DNA from: Syntrophus gentianae
GTDB taxonomy: Bacteria; Desulfobacterota; Syntrophia; Syntrophales; Syntrophaceae
Assembly: GCF_900109885.1 (NCBI RefSeq)
Contig: NZ_FOBS01000009.1
Coordinates: forward strand, 58,459-122,458
Length of the DNA: 64,000 nucleotides
Reading direction: 5' to 3'
The notes below the pieces were generated by a model that was not told the DNA's origin, did no database searches, and saw only the letters and a program-made list of their open reading frames with translations. This document shows, piece by piece, positions 47,178 to 57,001 of the stretch (the stretch's first letter is position 1; every line of letters starts with the position of its first letter). The position numbers and the translations under genes are program-made.

Positions 47178-49247
47178 ATGAATTTTTCCTTAGAAAGCGC
47201 CGAAAAATTATCCTTTTCCAGACGATGCCTGTTCGCGGCTATCAGCCTCTTTCTTTGCCTGCTGCTTATCTATGGGAACAGTTTCCACGGTGAGTGGCAC
47301 TTCGATGATTTTGACAACATTGTTGCAAATCAAAACGTTCATCTTTCGTCGCTGACTTCCCAGGAAATTCAGAAGACATTCTATTTCCGGGGGGAGATGA
47401 GCAGGCCCTTTTCCTATCTGAGCTTTGCCCTGAACTACTTCTGGGGAGGGACGGATGTCTTCGGCTATCACCTCGTCAATTTTGGAATTCACGGACTGAC
47501 CGCCTTTTTCCTTTTTCTACTGATTCAACGTACACTCTGCCTGCCGCTCTTATCCGCCTCATACGGCAAGGTATCCTACGATATTGCCTTGATGGCTTCG
47601 TTTCTGTGGGCGGCCAGCCCTGTCCAAGTTCCCGCCGTAAGTATGATCGTTCAGCGGATGGCGAGTATGGCGGGATTGTTCTATGTGCTCTGCCTGTATT
47701 TTTATCTGCTGGGCAGAACAGGAAACCCCGACCGGAAAAAGGTATTTTACTTCGTCTTGTCCGGCTTCTTCGCCCTTCTTTCTTTTGGAACCAAGGAAAA
47801 CACCGCCATACTTCCGGCCATTCTCTTTATTTATGACCTGATTTTGATCCAGGGTGTTAACAGGCAGACGTTGAAAAAGAATCTGCCTTTTGTTGTTTTT
47901 CCTCTTGTGGTTCTCCTTGTCCTGTCGCTCTTTTATCTGGATTTTTCCTCTCTTATGGAAGGCTACAGGAATAGGCCTTTTTCCCTTGAAGAGCGATTGC
48001 TGACCGAACCGCGTGTCCTGATTTTTTACCTCTCCCTGCTGTTCTATCCCGTCAACAGCCGCCTGGCCCTTCTTCATGATTTTGAAATATCCCGGTCACT
48101 CTTTGAACCATGGACAACCTTTCCTGCCATTCTGGCTTTTATTCTGCTAAATGCCGTCGCTTTTCTGCTTGTTCGAAGAAAACCGCTGATTGCCTTTTGC
48201 ATCCTCTTCTTCTTTTTGAACCATTTGATCGAGGCTTCAATCATTCCACTGGAGCTTATTTTTGAGCATCGGAACTATGTCCCTTCCCTTTTTCTCTTTG
48301 TTCCGGCCGCCCTACTGATCTCCAAGGTGCTGGAAACGGTATCCTATCCAAAAATTCTGCGACTTGCCACGGTCATTTCTTTTGTCTGGATTCTCATCCT
48401 GTTTGGATATACTGTTTTTGCGAGAAACGGCGTAATGGCCCGTGATGTGACCCTATGGCTTGACAATGGGCTCAAGTATCCCCATCTCAGTATCGTTCAT
48501 GTTAACATTGCCAAGAATTATCTCGATAACGGCTTACCTCAGGAAGCATTGGGGGAACTGCATCGAGCTCTTCAAGAAAACCGATATGCCAGCACGTTTC
48601 AAAAGGCCCTGGTTCATTATAATCTGGGACAGATGTACAATGGCGATGGGCAGAATAAGCTTGCTCTTTTCTATTATGAGAGGGCCTTGTCGATCTATCC
48701 CTTCTATGGATCAGCCATGTCCGGCATTGCAACCGTGATGCTCAAAGAGGGGAACAACGAGGGAGCCCTGGCCTATTTGAAAAGCGCCTTGCAAGGCAAG
48801 GGCAATCATGCAGGACTGTATGAACTGACCGGCATTGCCTCTCTGCGATTAGGGCTCTTCCGGGAAGCGGAAAAGGCCGCACGGACCGCCCTGTCCATCA
48901 ATCCGATAAGTCTTCGATCTAAAATGGTTCTTGCTGAATGTGCCCGAAGGTCGGGGGATCTCAGTGAGGCCATCAGCCGTTGGAGAGCATTGCAGAAGGA
49001 CGTTCCTTCTGATGTAGACGTTTGTCTAGCCTTGATCGAATTGTACTCTGAGACCGGACAGAGAGCGCTTCTGGTTCAAGAGATTGCCCAGCTGATGGAA
49101 TTGAAGGGGACGGAAGAGTTAAACCAATTTTTGCAGAAATCGACCCAGCCGACGCAGGAACTGCAAATTTATGCTCCCAATATGAACAGGATATTGGCTA
49201 TAATTGAACAGTGTCGAAAAGAGGAATCAAAACCTCTTAAGATATGA
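47178..49247 (+). CDS. TMTC-like GT-C membrane glycosyltransferase with C-terminal TPRs
   Basis: 689 residues. About ten membrane helices (about 17-420) start with a periplasmic loop carrying the acidic motif HFDDFDN (D43, D44, D46), the place where GT-C enzymes of the PMT and TMTC type have their catalytic acidic residues. Then about five TPR units (about 440-645; e.g. NIAKNYLDNGLPQEALGELHRAL and ALFYYERAL). TMTC proteins O-mannosylate proteins in animals; bacterial relatives glycosylate pilins or other proteins. It follows pilA directly, so pilin O-glycosylation is a reasonable inference. Weak ribosome site at ATG 47178. Confidence 0.75.
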   Translation: MNFSLESAEKLSFSRRCLFAAISLFLCLLLIYGNSFHGEWHFDDFDNIVANQNVHLSSLTSQEIQKTFYFRGEMSRPFSYLSFALNYFWGGTDVFGYHLVNFGIHGLTAFFLFLLIQRTLCLPLLSASYGKVSYDIALMASFLWAASPVQVPAVSMIVQRMASMAGLFYVLCLYFYLLGRTGNPDRKKVFYFVLSGFFALLSFGTKENTAILPAILFIYDLILIQGVNRQTLKKNLPFVVFPLVVLLVLSLFYLDFSSLMEGYRNRPFSLEERLLTEPRVLIFYLSLLFYPVNSRLALLHDFEISRSLFEPWTTFPAILAFILLNAVAFLLVRRKPLIAFCILFFFLNHLIEASIIPLELIFEHRNYVPSLFLFVPAALLISKVLETVSYPKILRLATVISFVWILILFGYTVFARNGVMARDVTLWLDNGLKYPHLSIVHVNIAKNYLDNGLPQEALGELHRALQENRYASTFQKALVHYNLGQMYNGDGQNKLALFYYERALSIYPFYGSAMSGIATVMLKEGNNEGALAYLKSALQGKGNHAGLYELTGIASLRLGLFREAEKAARTALSINPISLRSKMVLAECARRSGDLSEAISRWRALQKDVPSDVDVCLALIELYSETGQRALLVQEIAQLMELKGTEELNQFLQKSTQPTQELQIYAPNMNRILAIIEQCRKEESKPLKI

Positions 49248-49279
49248 AGACATTTCCTTGAATATCAGGCTGTATTCTT

Positions 49280-50512
49280 ATGCCAGATCGGAATAAACGG
49301 AAAATTCTGGTTCTTACGTCAACCTTTCCCAGGTGGCCGGGAGATCGGGAGCCCCCCTTTGTCTATGAGCTGTCCAGGCGATTGGCTCGCCATTTTGCCG
49401 TGCATGTTCTTGCCCCGCATGCGCCGGGGGCGAAAGAAATTGAGGAGATGGACGGCCTCCGGGCGTTCCGGTTCCGTTATTTCTGGGGAGATGGTGAGAA
49501 ACTCGCTTATGACGGCGGTATCCTTCCCAGTTTGAAGCAGCATCCCTGGCGTTTCCTTCTGGTTCCTTTTTTCCTTCTTGGCGAACTGGCCGCCCTGTAT
49601 CGACTGCTCAAGTCAGGCCATTATGAGGCAATCCATGCGCACTGGCTACTTCCGCAGGGCTTCGTGGCGATTCTTTCGCGGATGTGCTCCAGACCAGGAT
49701 GCACGATCCTGTGCACTTCTCATGGCGGGGACCTGTTTGCTTTAAAAGGGAGCCTGTTTAGGATTCTCAAACGGTTTGTCCTTTCTCGAATCCAGGGGCT
49801 CACGGTGGTCAGCCGGGCGATGAAGGAAGAAGTGCTGCGGCTGAGTAGCCGTGACCTCTTCATCGATGTCATTCCGATGGGGGTCGATCTCGAAGGAACC
49901 TTTATTCCGCCTTCGGATGCCGCCACTCGAATTCCCGGTCAATTGCTGTTTGTCGGACGGCTCGTGGAAAAAAAGGGACTGGTTTATCTGCTTCGGGCCA
50001 TGCCTGCCATATTGTCGGCCCATCCCGAAGCCCGTCTGCTGATTGCCGGCAGTGGCCCGGAAGAGCAGAATCTGAGAAAAGAAGCAGAGCGGTTGAAACT
50101 GCATGCGAGGGTCTCCTTTCTCGGATCCGTGGGGAACCAGCATTTGCCGGCACTTTACCAGGCTTCGGAAATTGTGGCTTTTCCCTCGATCGTCGCCGTT
50201 GATGGGGATCAGGAAGGTTTCGGACTGGTTCAAGTGGAGGCGCTGGGGTGTGAGTGTGGCGTTGTCGCAACGGATCTGCCGGCGATCCGGGATATTATTG
50301 CCGATGGAGAAACGGGACTCATCGTTCCGCAACGAAACGAGTCGGCACTTGCGGAAAAAATCATCTATCTGCTCAATTCTCCAGATATCCGGACTGAACT
50401 GGGACGAAAAGGCCGGGCTTTTGCTCGGGAGCGTTACGACTGGGATATTATTTCGGAGAGATACAAGGGAATGATCGAAAAAATGATGGCGGCTGGCAAG
50501 CCGCACGGATAG
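49280..50512 (+). CDS. Glycosyltransferase family 4
   Basis: 410 residues. GT-B fold with an N-terminal STFPRWPGDREPPFVYELSRRLA, a second domain from FVGRLVEKKGLVYLLRA with LLIAGSGPEEQNLR, and the E-x7-E site in EGFGLVQVEALGC. It transfers a sugar from a nucleotide donor, probably in surface glycan assembly. Plus strand, unlike the rest of the glycan locus; tail-to-tail with the next gene (14 bases apart). The sugar cannot be read from sequence. Confidence 0.88.
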   Translation: MPDRNKRKILVLTSTFPRWPGDREPPFVYELSRRLARHFAVHVLAPHAPGAKEIEEMDGLRAFRFRYFWGDGEKLAYDGGILPSLKQHPWRFLLVPFFLLGELAALYRLLKSGHYEAIHAHWLLPQGFVAILSRMCSRPGCTILCTSHGGDLFALKGSLFRILKRFVLSRIQGLTVVSRAMKEEVLRLSSRDLFIDVIPMGVDLEGTFIPPSDAATRIPGQLLFVGRLVEKKGLVYLLRAMPAILSAHPEARLLIAGSGPEEQNLRKEAERLKLHARVSFLGSVGNQHLPALYQASEIVAFPSIVAVDGDQEGFGLVQVEALGCECGVVATDLPAIRDIIADGETGLIVPQRNESALAEKIIYLLNSPDIRTELGRKGRAFARERYDWDIISERYKGMIEKMMAAGKPHG

Positions 50513-50526
50513 CTTCCCTGAACCGT

Positions 50527-51525
50527 CTATTCTGAAACACCGCGATCGAGGATCCTTTCAAACAGTTCGGAATATTCCCGAATCATCCGTTCTAAGGTAA
50601 AATGTTTTTCCACCCGGGCACGGTTGAATTCGCCCATTTCCCGCCGCAATTCCGGCATTTCGGCAAGCAGGTTGATTTTTTCCGCAAAAGTATCGGAATT
50701 GCCCGGCTCGCACAGGAAACCGCCTTTTCCGTCAATGACGAGTTCAGGGATGGCCGAAGTGTAGGATGCAACAATCGGCAGCCCACAGGACATTGCTTCG
50801 GCGAGAACCAGACCGAACCCCTCACGAACAGAAGGGAAAAGCAGCATATCGTATTGCCGGTAGAGCGCAGGCATCTCCTTTACGGGAACATTTCCCAGAT
50901 CCAACAGGTTGGAGACGGACGGAAGAAGTGTTTTCGATCTTAAACCGCGTGCATAGTCGATGGTGATGCCGGGGCTCAGCCTTCTGGCGATTTCTGGAAG
51001 AAGGAATGCCCCTTTCCGCTGATGGAGATTCCCCGCAAAAAGGACCCGGATTGATTTCCCTCCGGATTTCTTGACGGCCGGATAAAATTCGGCCGTGTCT
51101 ATGCCATTGTAAATTACTTGAATTTTTCGGTTCAGCCCCAGCTCCCGCTGGGCAATTTCCGCCAGAAACCGACTGACAGCGGTGACTGTATCGGCTGCTT
51201 TTAATGAGGCGCGGGTGAACCAGCGCAGATCGGTTTGATAATGAATGCGCTGCATAAGGGTGCTGTAAGGCATTATCATGGCGTCCAGGAAAAAACCGTG
51301 GAGTGTGAGGACAAGGGGAACCCCCGGACGGCGGAAAAAGATCCCGTAATCCGCCGCGGTGTGAATCAGAGAAGGCTTTTGGCCGCTCAATAAAAAAGGC
51401 AGGGTTGCCGGGAAAAACTCCCGCAGAGGTGAATAGGGGCAAACCCGGTATCCTTTTATCCTCGGTTCAAGCATTTTATGCAGGACGAAGGCGCCGCTGC
51501 CGGCGGGGATGGGGCTGAAAATCAT
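50527..51525 (-). CDS. Glycosyltransferase family 4
   Basis: 332 residues. Second GT-B enzyme, with VLFAGNLHQRKGAFLLPEIA, YRQYDMLLFPSVREGFGLVLAEAMSCGLP (E-x7-E) and a short N-terminal domain that begins MIFSPIPAGSGAFVLHKML. Last gene of the long minus-strand glycan run. ATG 51525 has no clear ribosome site. A 75-bp gap precedes it. Confidence 0.87.
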   Translation of the reverse strand: MIFSPIPAGSGAFVLHKMLEPRIKGYRVCPYSPLREFFPATLPFLLSGQKPSLIHTAADYGIFFRRPGVPLVLTLHGFFLDAMIMPYSTLMQRIHYQTDLRWFTRASLKAADTVTAVSRFLAEIAQRELGLNRKIQVIYNGIDTAEFYPAVKKSGGKSIRVLFAGNLHQRKGAFLLPEIARRLSPGITIDYARGLRSKTLLPSVSNLLDLGNVPVKEMPALYRQYDMLLFPSVREGFGLVLAEAMSCGLPIVASYTSAIPELVIDGKGGFLCEPGNSDTFAEKINLLAEMPELRREMGEFNRARVEKHFTLERMIREYSELFERILDRGVSE

Positions 51526-51600
51526 GGCTTGTTCTTTTAATCTCCATTCTGCATTTTATGCCTGCAAAAATCCATGAACTTTTTTCCCTGATTTGCCCTG

Positions 51601-52410
51601 TCATGAGCCGAGCCGATGGTTGAATCGCTTGTAGGGCATATAAAGCATTCGGAATATGCGTTGAGCCGCCATCCAGAAGACTGCTCTCTCGTTGCTTTTC
51701 TGGACACGGAATTCCTCCTTGAGCCGCTTGAAGAGAAACGCCGGGTTGCTGCTGATTCCCGTCGCCCCCATCACGGTTGCGGGAAAATCTGCAAACTTTA
51801 CAGTGCATCGGTTGTTCAAAGCACGATAAAAGAAGTCGTAATCAAAGGTGATGGGAAATTCTGTCCGGAACCCGCCAATGTCTTCAAAAACTTGACGGCT
51901 TGCAAAACAGCCCTGATGACAGAAAATGAATTTGAAGTGGTTCCACCATAAAAAAGGGACAGGGGCCAGCAGTTTCCTGCCTTTCCGGGGATCGTCGAAA
52001 ATTACGGGGAAAATATGAAAGTCAGAGGGACATTTTTTTATGGTCCCCCAGACTTTTTCCAGGCTATCTTCCCTTAAAAGTTGATCGTCTGTCTGCAAAA
52101 CCAGGATATATTTTCCCTTTGCCAACCTTAATCCTTTGTTAAGCGCATCCGCAATCCCTTTATCCGGCTCTGAAATCCAGGAGAGATCATAGTCCTCTCC
52201 GTATTTTTCCAGGATGTCCAGCGTTCCATCCACTGATCCGCCATCGATCACGATGTGCTGGATGGAGCTCAAAGTCTGTCTTCTTATCGATCGAATTGTA
52301 TCTTCAAGGGTCTTCGCCCCGTTGAGAGACGCAGTGAGAATCGTCATCTCGGGAGGATCATACCGGTTCCTATTATTGTTGAATTCTGGATGCTTCCGAT
52401 TTTGCATCAT
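51601..52410 (-). CDS. Glycosyltransferase family 2
   Basis: 269 residues. GT-A fold with MTILTASLNGAKTLEDTIRSI, VIDGGSVDGTLDIL, SEPDKGIADALNKGL and the DxD-like LQTDDQL. It resembles the WcaA/RfbX type of GT2 involved in polysaccharide. The ATG at 52410 overlaps the upstream stop (ATGA); M22 (52347) is the start of the conserved fold. Confidence 0.88.
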   Translation of the reverse strand: MMQNRKHPEFNNNRNRYDPPEMTILTASLNGAKTLEDTIRSIRRQTLSSIQHIVIDGGSVDGTLDILEKYGEDYDLSWISEPDKGIADALNKGLRLAKGKYILVLQTDDQLLREDSLEKVWGTIKKCPSDFHIFPVIFDDPRKGRKLLAPVPFLWWNHFKFIFCHQGCFASRQVFEDIGGFRTEFPITFDYDFFYRALNNRCTVKFADFPATVMGATGISSNPAFLFKRLKEEFRVQKSNERAVFWMAAQRIFRMLYMPYKRFNHRLGS

Positions 52411-53591
52411 TGGTATCCGGGAGACAAAACCTTATTGAGGATAGACAATAGTTTCTGATTGAAATGCTCTTGATTCCATTGAGAGGAATGCAAAAGCCCC
52501 TGGCGTGACAGCTCTCCACAAAGCTTGTCATCGCACCAGAGTTGTTCCATGACCTGTGCCACTCCTTCTGCCGAAGAGGGATTGAAATAGAGCGCCGCAG
52601 AACCGAGCTGCTCCCGCATTCCGTAAATATCGGATACGGCGGTGGGACAGCCTTGCGCCATGGCTTCCAGAGGGGGAATGTTTGTGGGGCCAAAAAAAGT
52701 GGGCATCATCATGGCCCGGGCCCTTCGATAAAAATATGTCATGTCACGATCGGAAACATAGCCGGAAAAGGTGACCTGCCGGCCAATCTTCAAGTCTCGG
52801 ATGCGATTCTGGAGCTCGTTGTATCCATTTTTCTTTGCGCCGGTAAAGACCAGATGGAGATCGGGTATTCTTTCTCGCAGCAGCGCCAGGGCCAGAATCA
52901 ATACTTTATGGTTTTTGTGCTGCCAGAATTGAGCCGGGTAGAAAATAAATTTTTCCGGCAGCGTGGGAATGTTGTCAAGAAGAGAGGACTCTTTATCCTT
53001 GCTGATGTTGCGGGGGGCAACGAAGGGCAGGACATGGAGATGCGGCGGTGAAACCGTGTAACTTTCCAAGACCTGTTTTCGACCAACTTCTGAATCAACG
53101 ACAATGCCTTTCGCCCACTGACACAGATTTCTGTAATGCCGTTCCCTTTTTCCGTATTCTCCTTTTGCCGAAACTTCCGGAAATTGCGGTTCATAGCGAT
53201 GCATCAGATCGTGGATGGCGCCCAGGGCGGGGAGGGGGAGAAGGTAGGTGAAGATGTCCTGTGCCGGAAAGATCCATAGATCGCATTGTTGTGCAAGGAG
53301 GATTCTGGCGGGAGAAATAAAGCGGCGACAGGTCGAGCGCCAGAGTGTCATGGGAAGGTATCCGCTCAATCTTTTTCCGGGAAAATGCTTCCAGAAACCG
53401 AAAGGAACATGCAGCGTCTTCAGGTCATTCTTTTTTAACAAATCATTCCAGGAATCATTGGTGAAAGTCATGACAACATCAAATTGTTCGCGGGGTAAAG
53501 CCGATACAGCCTCAAGAATCGTTTGAGAATATTGGAAAGCACCGCCTTCAAAAGGCTGTGTATCAAGGAAGATGCCGATTTTATGTTTCAC
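52407..53591 (-). CDS. Glycosyltransferase family 4
   Basis: 394 residues. GT-B fold with GIFLDTQPFEGGAFQYSQTIL, FYPAQFWQHKNHKVLILAL, LVFTGAKKNGYNEL, and PLEAMAQGCPTAVSD in the donor domain, close to mannosyltransferase-type GT4. Overlaps the GT2 that follows it. Confidence 0.88.
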   Translation of the reverse strand: MKHKIGIFLDTQPFEGGAFQYSQTILEAVSALPREQFDVVMTFTNDSWNDLLKKNDLKTLHVPFGFWKHFPGKRLSGYLPMTLWRSTCRRFISPARILLAQQCDLWIFPAQDIFTYLLPLPALGAIHDLMHRYEPQFPEVSAKGEYGKRERHYRNLCQWAKGIVVDSEVGRKQVLESYTVSPPHLHVLPFVAPRNISKDKESSLLDNIPTLPEKFIFYPAQFWQHKNHKVLILALALLRERIPDLHLVFTGAKKNGYNELQNRIRDLKIGRQVTFSGYVSDRDMTYFYRRARAMMMPTFFGPTNIPPLEAMAQGCPTAVSDIYGMREQLGSAALYFNPSSAEGVAQVMEQLWCDDKLCGELSRQGLLHSSQWNQEHFNQKLLSILNKVLSPGYQ

Positions 53592-53622
53592 GTATGAATG
53601 ATGTTAAATTTATACAGTTTGT

Positions 53623-54552
53623 CTAAATATTGGTCGTTTTTATTAAATGAAGTAATTTTAACACGATAGAGGCGATGAAGGCAGAGGGCTTTATGACCTT
53701 CAATGACCCTGACAAAAATCTGCATGTTATGCCCTCTGAGCAAAGATCGAACAATTCAAGATCCCGGCAACGGATACACTTCAATGATTGATGAAATAAG
53801 TGGTAATTCCATGCCCTTATACCACAAATTTCCTTGATGTCTTTTTCATATTTTTTAAGAATGTAATGATAGCCCACAATATCCCTGCCAATATCATTGG
53901 AGATTCTATCCTGGTTATGAAGGGTGTAGATGAAGAGGGGTTCCTTGATGTGGATAAAACGGCAATATCTGGCCAGCCCCAGCGAAGTCTCCCACTCTTG
54001 GTAAGATGGGGTTTTTTCATCGAGAAATCCCATCTTCTCCAAAGCGGATTTCGAGGTTAAGAGTGAGGAAAACGTTGGACCCGGGTTCTTGAGTAAGGCT
54101 GGGTATACGTTTTCTCCCTCCACAACAGGCAATTTCCAGATCTCTTTATTGCCGGTATCTTCCTCGTATCTTAAGCAATTTGTATGGACAACGATCCATG
54201 GATCGAAGCCATGTGCAGATAAAACGGCCAGTTGTTTTTCAATCTTATCTGGCATCCATTTATCGTCGGAATCCTGAAAAGCAATCCATTTGCCCCTTGC
54301 ATTCCTGATCCCGGTGTTTCTTGCCGACTGTGCCCCGGCGTTTTTTTCATGACGAAAACATTCGATGCGAGAATCATGATCCTGCAGTTCCTTCATGACA
54401 TTGAAAGAGTCGTCCGTCGAGCAGTCGTCAACAAGAATCACCTCGATATTCGGATAGGTTTGCGAAAGGACGCTGTTCACGGTTTTCTGAAGAAATTTTG
54501 CCCTGTTGAAAACGGGTATGATGATGGAAACGAGTCCGGCTTCTGAGATCAT
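53623..54552 (-). CDS. Glycosyltransferase family 2
   Basis: 309 residues. GT-A signature VSIIIPVFNRAKFLQKTVNSVLSQ, VDDCSTDDS, NAGAQSARNTGIRNARGKWIAFQDSDD with DSDD as donor site. The C-terminal 80 residues are Cys-containing and basic. Codons are more AT-rich than in the dcw cluster. Confidence 0.88.
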   Translation of the reverse strand: MISEAGLVSIIIPVFNRAKFLQKTVNSVLSQTYPNIEVILVDDCSTDDSFNVMKELQDHDSRIECFRHEKNAGAQSARNTGIRNARGKWIAFQDSDDKWMPDKIEKQLAVLSAHGFDPWIVVHTNCLRYEEDTGNKEIWKLPVVEGENVYPALLKNPGPTFSSLLTSKSALEKMGFLDEKTPSYQEWETSLGLARYCRFIHIKEPLFIYTLHNQDRISNDIGRDIVGYHYILKKYEKDIKEICGIRAWNYHLFHQSLKCIRCRDLELFDLCSEGITCRFLSGSLKVIKPSAFIASIVLKLLHLIKTTNI

Positions 54553-54607
54553 TGTAATTTTATCTCACACAAAAAGGGTAGGAGGGCAGAGATGGCAATA
54601 ACTCAGG

Positions 54608-55888
54608 TTATCCGGTTTTGAGAAAATCAATGACCCTCTGAGAATTTTTTCCATAGTCATAACATTCCGAAAAACAGGAAAAGGCGTTTTTACGAAAAAT
54701 TTCATAAGATGAAAGAATGGTTTCGATAGCTTCCGTTAGTTGGCCAAGGGATGGAATGACGACACCGCTTTTGAACCGGCCGGCAATTTCCCTGTAACCG
54801 GAATAATCGAAGGCAATGAAAGGGAGGCCGAATTTCTGATATAAGGCCATTTTTTCCGATGCATAAGCCGTCAATCGGTCGTTGTCATTAGAGTAAGCAT
54901 AAAATGACAAACCGATGTGTGCAGAATTGATGATCCTGTGGATTTGATCTGACGGGACTAATGCCAAGGACAAAATAACCTTGTTTTTCTTGTCCATTTC
55001 TTGAATCTGGTTGATATAGTCATTGGAAAGTCCGTATCCATGTAATACGAGAGACCAGTTCTCGGGAAAGTTCTGAGCGATTTTTACAAGTTCTACTGTA
55101 TAGCGTCGGTTATAAAATAAACCGAATTGGATGATCAGAATTTGATTTTTCGGCAATTGAAATTTTTCGTGGAGATATGTGTCATGATCCCTGTTTTTAT
55201 CAGGATCATCTAAAATGGATACAGGAAGATATAAAAGCTCAGTTTCCTCAAGACCGTTATCACGTAATAGAACTCGCCCCCGCTCAGGATCCTGTATGAT
55301 CGTGGCCGTACTTTTTTTGTGAAAATATTCTTCAGCGATCTTTGTGCGGACCCCTTTGGGTATTTCATAAAGATCGGGATGCCGGTATGTATAGAGTTCC
55401 AAACTATGATAAATAAAAGGGATATTTAATTTTACGCCATGCCACCCTGCCCAGCTTAATCCTTTTTTTTCCACACCTATCAGGTATTTGAATTTTTTTG
55501 CTTCGATGATCTTTTCGGAACGCTGGATTAACCAGGAAGGCAGAGGAAGAAGATTTTTTCCAAGCGGAAAATGGCCGTATCTATATAAATGAGCGGCGAG
55601 ATACAAGTATATTCTAAAAAAAATGTCTTTGAATTTTCTTATTCTTGTCAGCGGTAGTTTCTTTATGAACTTTTTCCGTCCAGGCATAGGAATTTCTGCC
55701 TTTTCGAAATTGTGAATTCGAATTTCCGATAGATTTTTCAGGGAATCCAGTCCAGCTAAATCCTTTGTATCGTATAGAAATAGTTCTACTTGAAATCCTG
55801 CATTTACCAACATCCTTGCGCAGAAAGCCGTCTGTGATTGAAGTGGCCATTCAGCCTGAAATATTCCGATGGTTTGCCTGTTATTCAC
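54608..55888 (-). CDS. Glycosyltransferase-like protein (GT4-type), divergent
   Basis: 426 residues. Starts IGIFQAEWPLQSQTAFCARMLVNAGFQVELFLYD, with a second half IIQFGLFYNRRYTVELVKIA, WSLVLHGYG, AHIGLSFYAYSNDNDRLTAYASEKMALYQKFGLPFIA, fitting the donor domain of a GT-B enzyme, though the usual E-x7-E is less clear. AT-rich coding. A 99-bp gap separates it from the upstream GT2. Confidence 0.75.
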   Translation of the reverse strand: MNNRQTIGIFQAEWPLQSQTAFCARMLVNAGFQVELFLYDTKDLAGLDSLKNLSEIRIHNFEKAEIPMPGRKKFIKKLPLTRIRKFKDIFFRIYLYLAAHLYRYGHFPLGKNLLPLPSWLIQRSEKIIEAKKFKYLIGVEKKGLSWAGWHGVKLNIPFIYHSLELYTYRHPDLYEIPKGVRTKIAEEYFHKKSTATIIQDPERGRVLLRDNGLEETELLYLPVSILDDPDKNRDHDTYLHEKFQLPKNQILIIQFGLFYNRRYTVELVKIAQNFPENWSLVLHGYGLSNDYINQIQEMDKKNKVILSLALVPSDQIHRIINSAHIGLSFYAYSNDNDRLTAYASEKMALYQKFGLPFIAFDYSGYREIAGRFKSGVVIPSLGQLTEAIETILSSYEIFRKNAFSCFSECYDYGKNSQRVIDFLKTG

Positions 55889-55987
55889 TTAATTCCGCTA
55901 ACTGGTCGTCTTATAAAAGTTATGAAAAATCCAACTTAAAACCTGATGGGCCCATATGCCGTTATACGGCTTCTGCAATAAATATTT

Positions 55988-56989
55988 TTAGAACTTTATA
56001 TCGTAATGTTCATTGGTCAGCCAATCATCCACTTCAACGCATCTACGAAATGTGGAATTCCTATATAACCGATATTCATAGACATTTCTTCTGTGGATGT
56101 ACATCATGTGTGCGGGGATAAAACGCCACGACTCTTTTTTCTTTAATATTCTTAGAAATGTTCTGACAAAAATTCTTACGATCCCGGATGAATTTCGCTT
56201 CAGGATCGTTGTCAATATCCTACGCCTGTCCCGATGCTCTCGATAATCCGTATATGAATCACAGTAGCCCTGATTTCCTATCCGATCAACTAGATATCTA
56301 AGGGTTGTTCTATGGGGCGGGATGAGATGATAAATAATTGAATTCGCTGTATAAGCAAATCGATATCCCAGATTTCGGAGTTTGATATTGAGACCGGTTT
56401 CTCCGTCTCCTATCCAGACCCCTGCCGTATTCTCGGGGTTGAAGCCACCGGCCTTAAAAAAAAGATCTCGACGGATAGCCTGGTGGCAGCTGTATACGGG
56501 AAGATTTTCTGAAACAATCAGATCTCCCTTTATGTCTTTTTCAGTGAGACTCAATAAACCATTCCACATGAAACGGCAGACCCATTCTGGCGGTTCTTTC
56601 TGGAAAGACGGGAGAACGAGGCCTGTGGCGCAACCGACTTCAGGGTATAAGTCAAACACCTTGACCAGTTCGCCCAGCAAAGCCCGGTCAGCCGCCATGT
56701 CGTCATCGGTAAAGTAGAGAATCTCTCCCTTTGCCTGTTTTGCTGCACTGTTCCGGGCGTAATGCACGCCCTGGCGCTTCTCGAAGAGATATCTGACAGA
56801 TACGGCCGAGCTGTCGACATAACGAGAAGCGATCTCCCGGGTTGTATCCCTTGAATTGTTGTCCATTATAATAATTTCATAACGGTCACTCGGATAATCC
56901 TGAGAAAGGAAGCTGTCCAATGTTACGGGAAGCATCTGTGCCCGGTTATAAGTCGGGATAATGATCGATACAAAAGGTGAACTGGACAT
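55988..56989 (-). CDS. Glycosyltransferase family 2
   Basis: 333 residues. VSIIIPTYNRAQMLPVTLDSFLSQ, IMDNNSRDTTREIA, GVHYARNSAAKQAKGEILYFTDDDM with DDD donor site, and the later QAIRRDLFFKAGGFNPENTAG and GDGETGLNIKLRNLG, typical of capsular GT2 enzymes. It ends in an Arg-rich tail. It starts 12 bases after the radical SAM gene. Confidence 0.9.
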   Translation of the reverse strand: MSSSPFVSIIIPTYNRAQMLPVTLDSFLSQDYPSDRYEIIIMDNNSRDTTREIASRYVDSSAVSVRYLFEKRQGVHYARNSAAKQAKGEILYFTDDDMAADRALLGELVKVFDLYPEVGCATGLVLPSFQKEPPEWVCRFMWNGLLSLTEKDIKGDLIVSENLPVYSCHQAIRRDLFFKAGGFNPENTAGVWIGDGETGLNIKLRNLGYRFAYTANSIIYHLIPPHRTTLRYLVDRIGNQGYCDSYTDYREHRDRRRILTTILKRNSSGIVRIFVRTFLRILKKKESWRFIPAHMMYIHRRNVYEYRLYRNSTFRRCVEVDDWLTNEHYDIKF

Positions 56990-57001
56990 GGATTTTACTC
57001 T

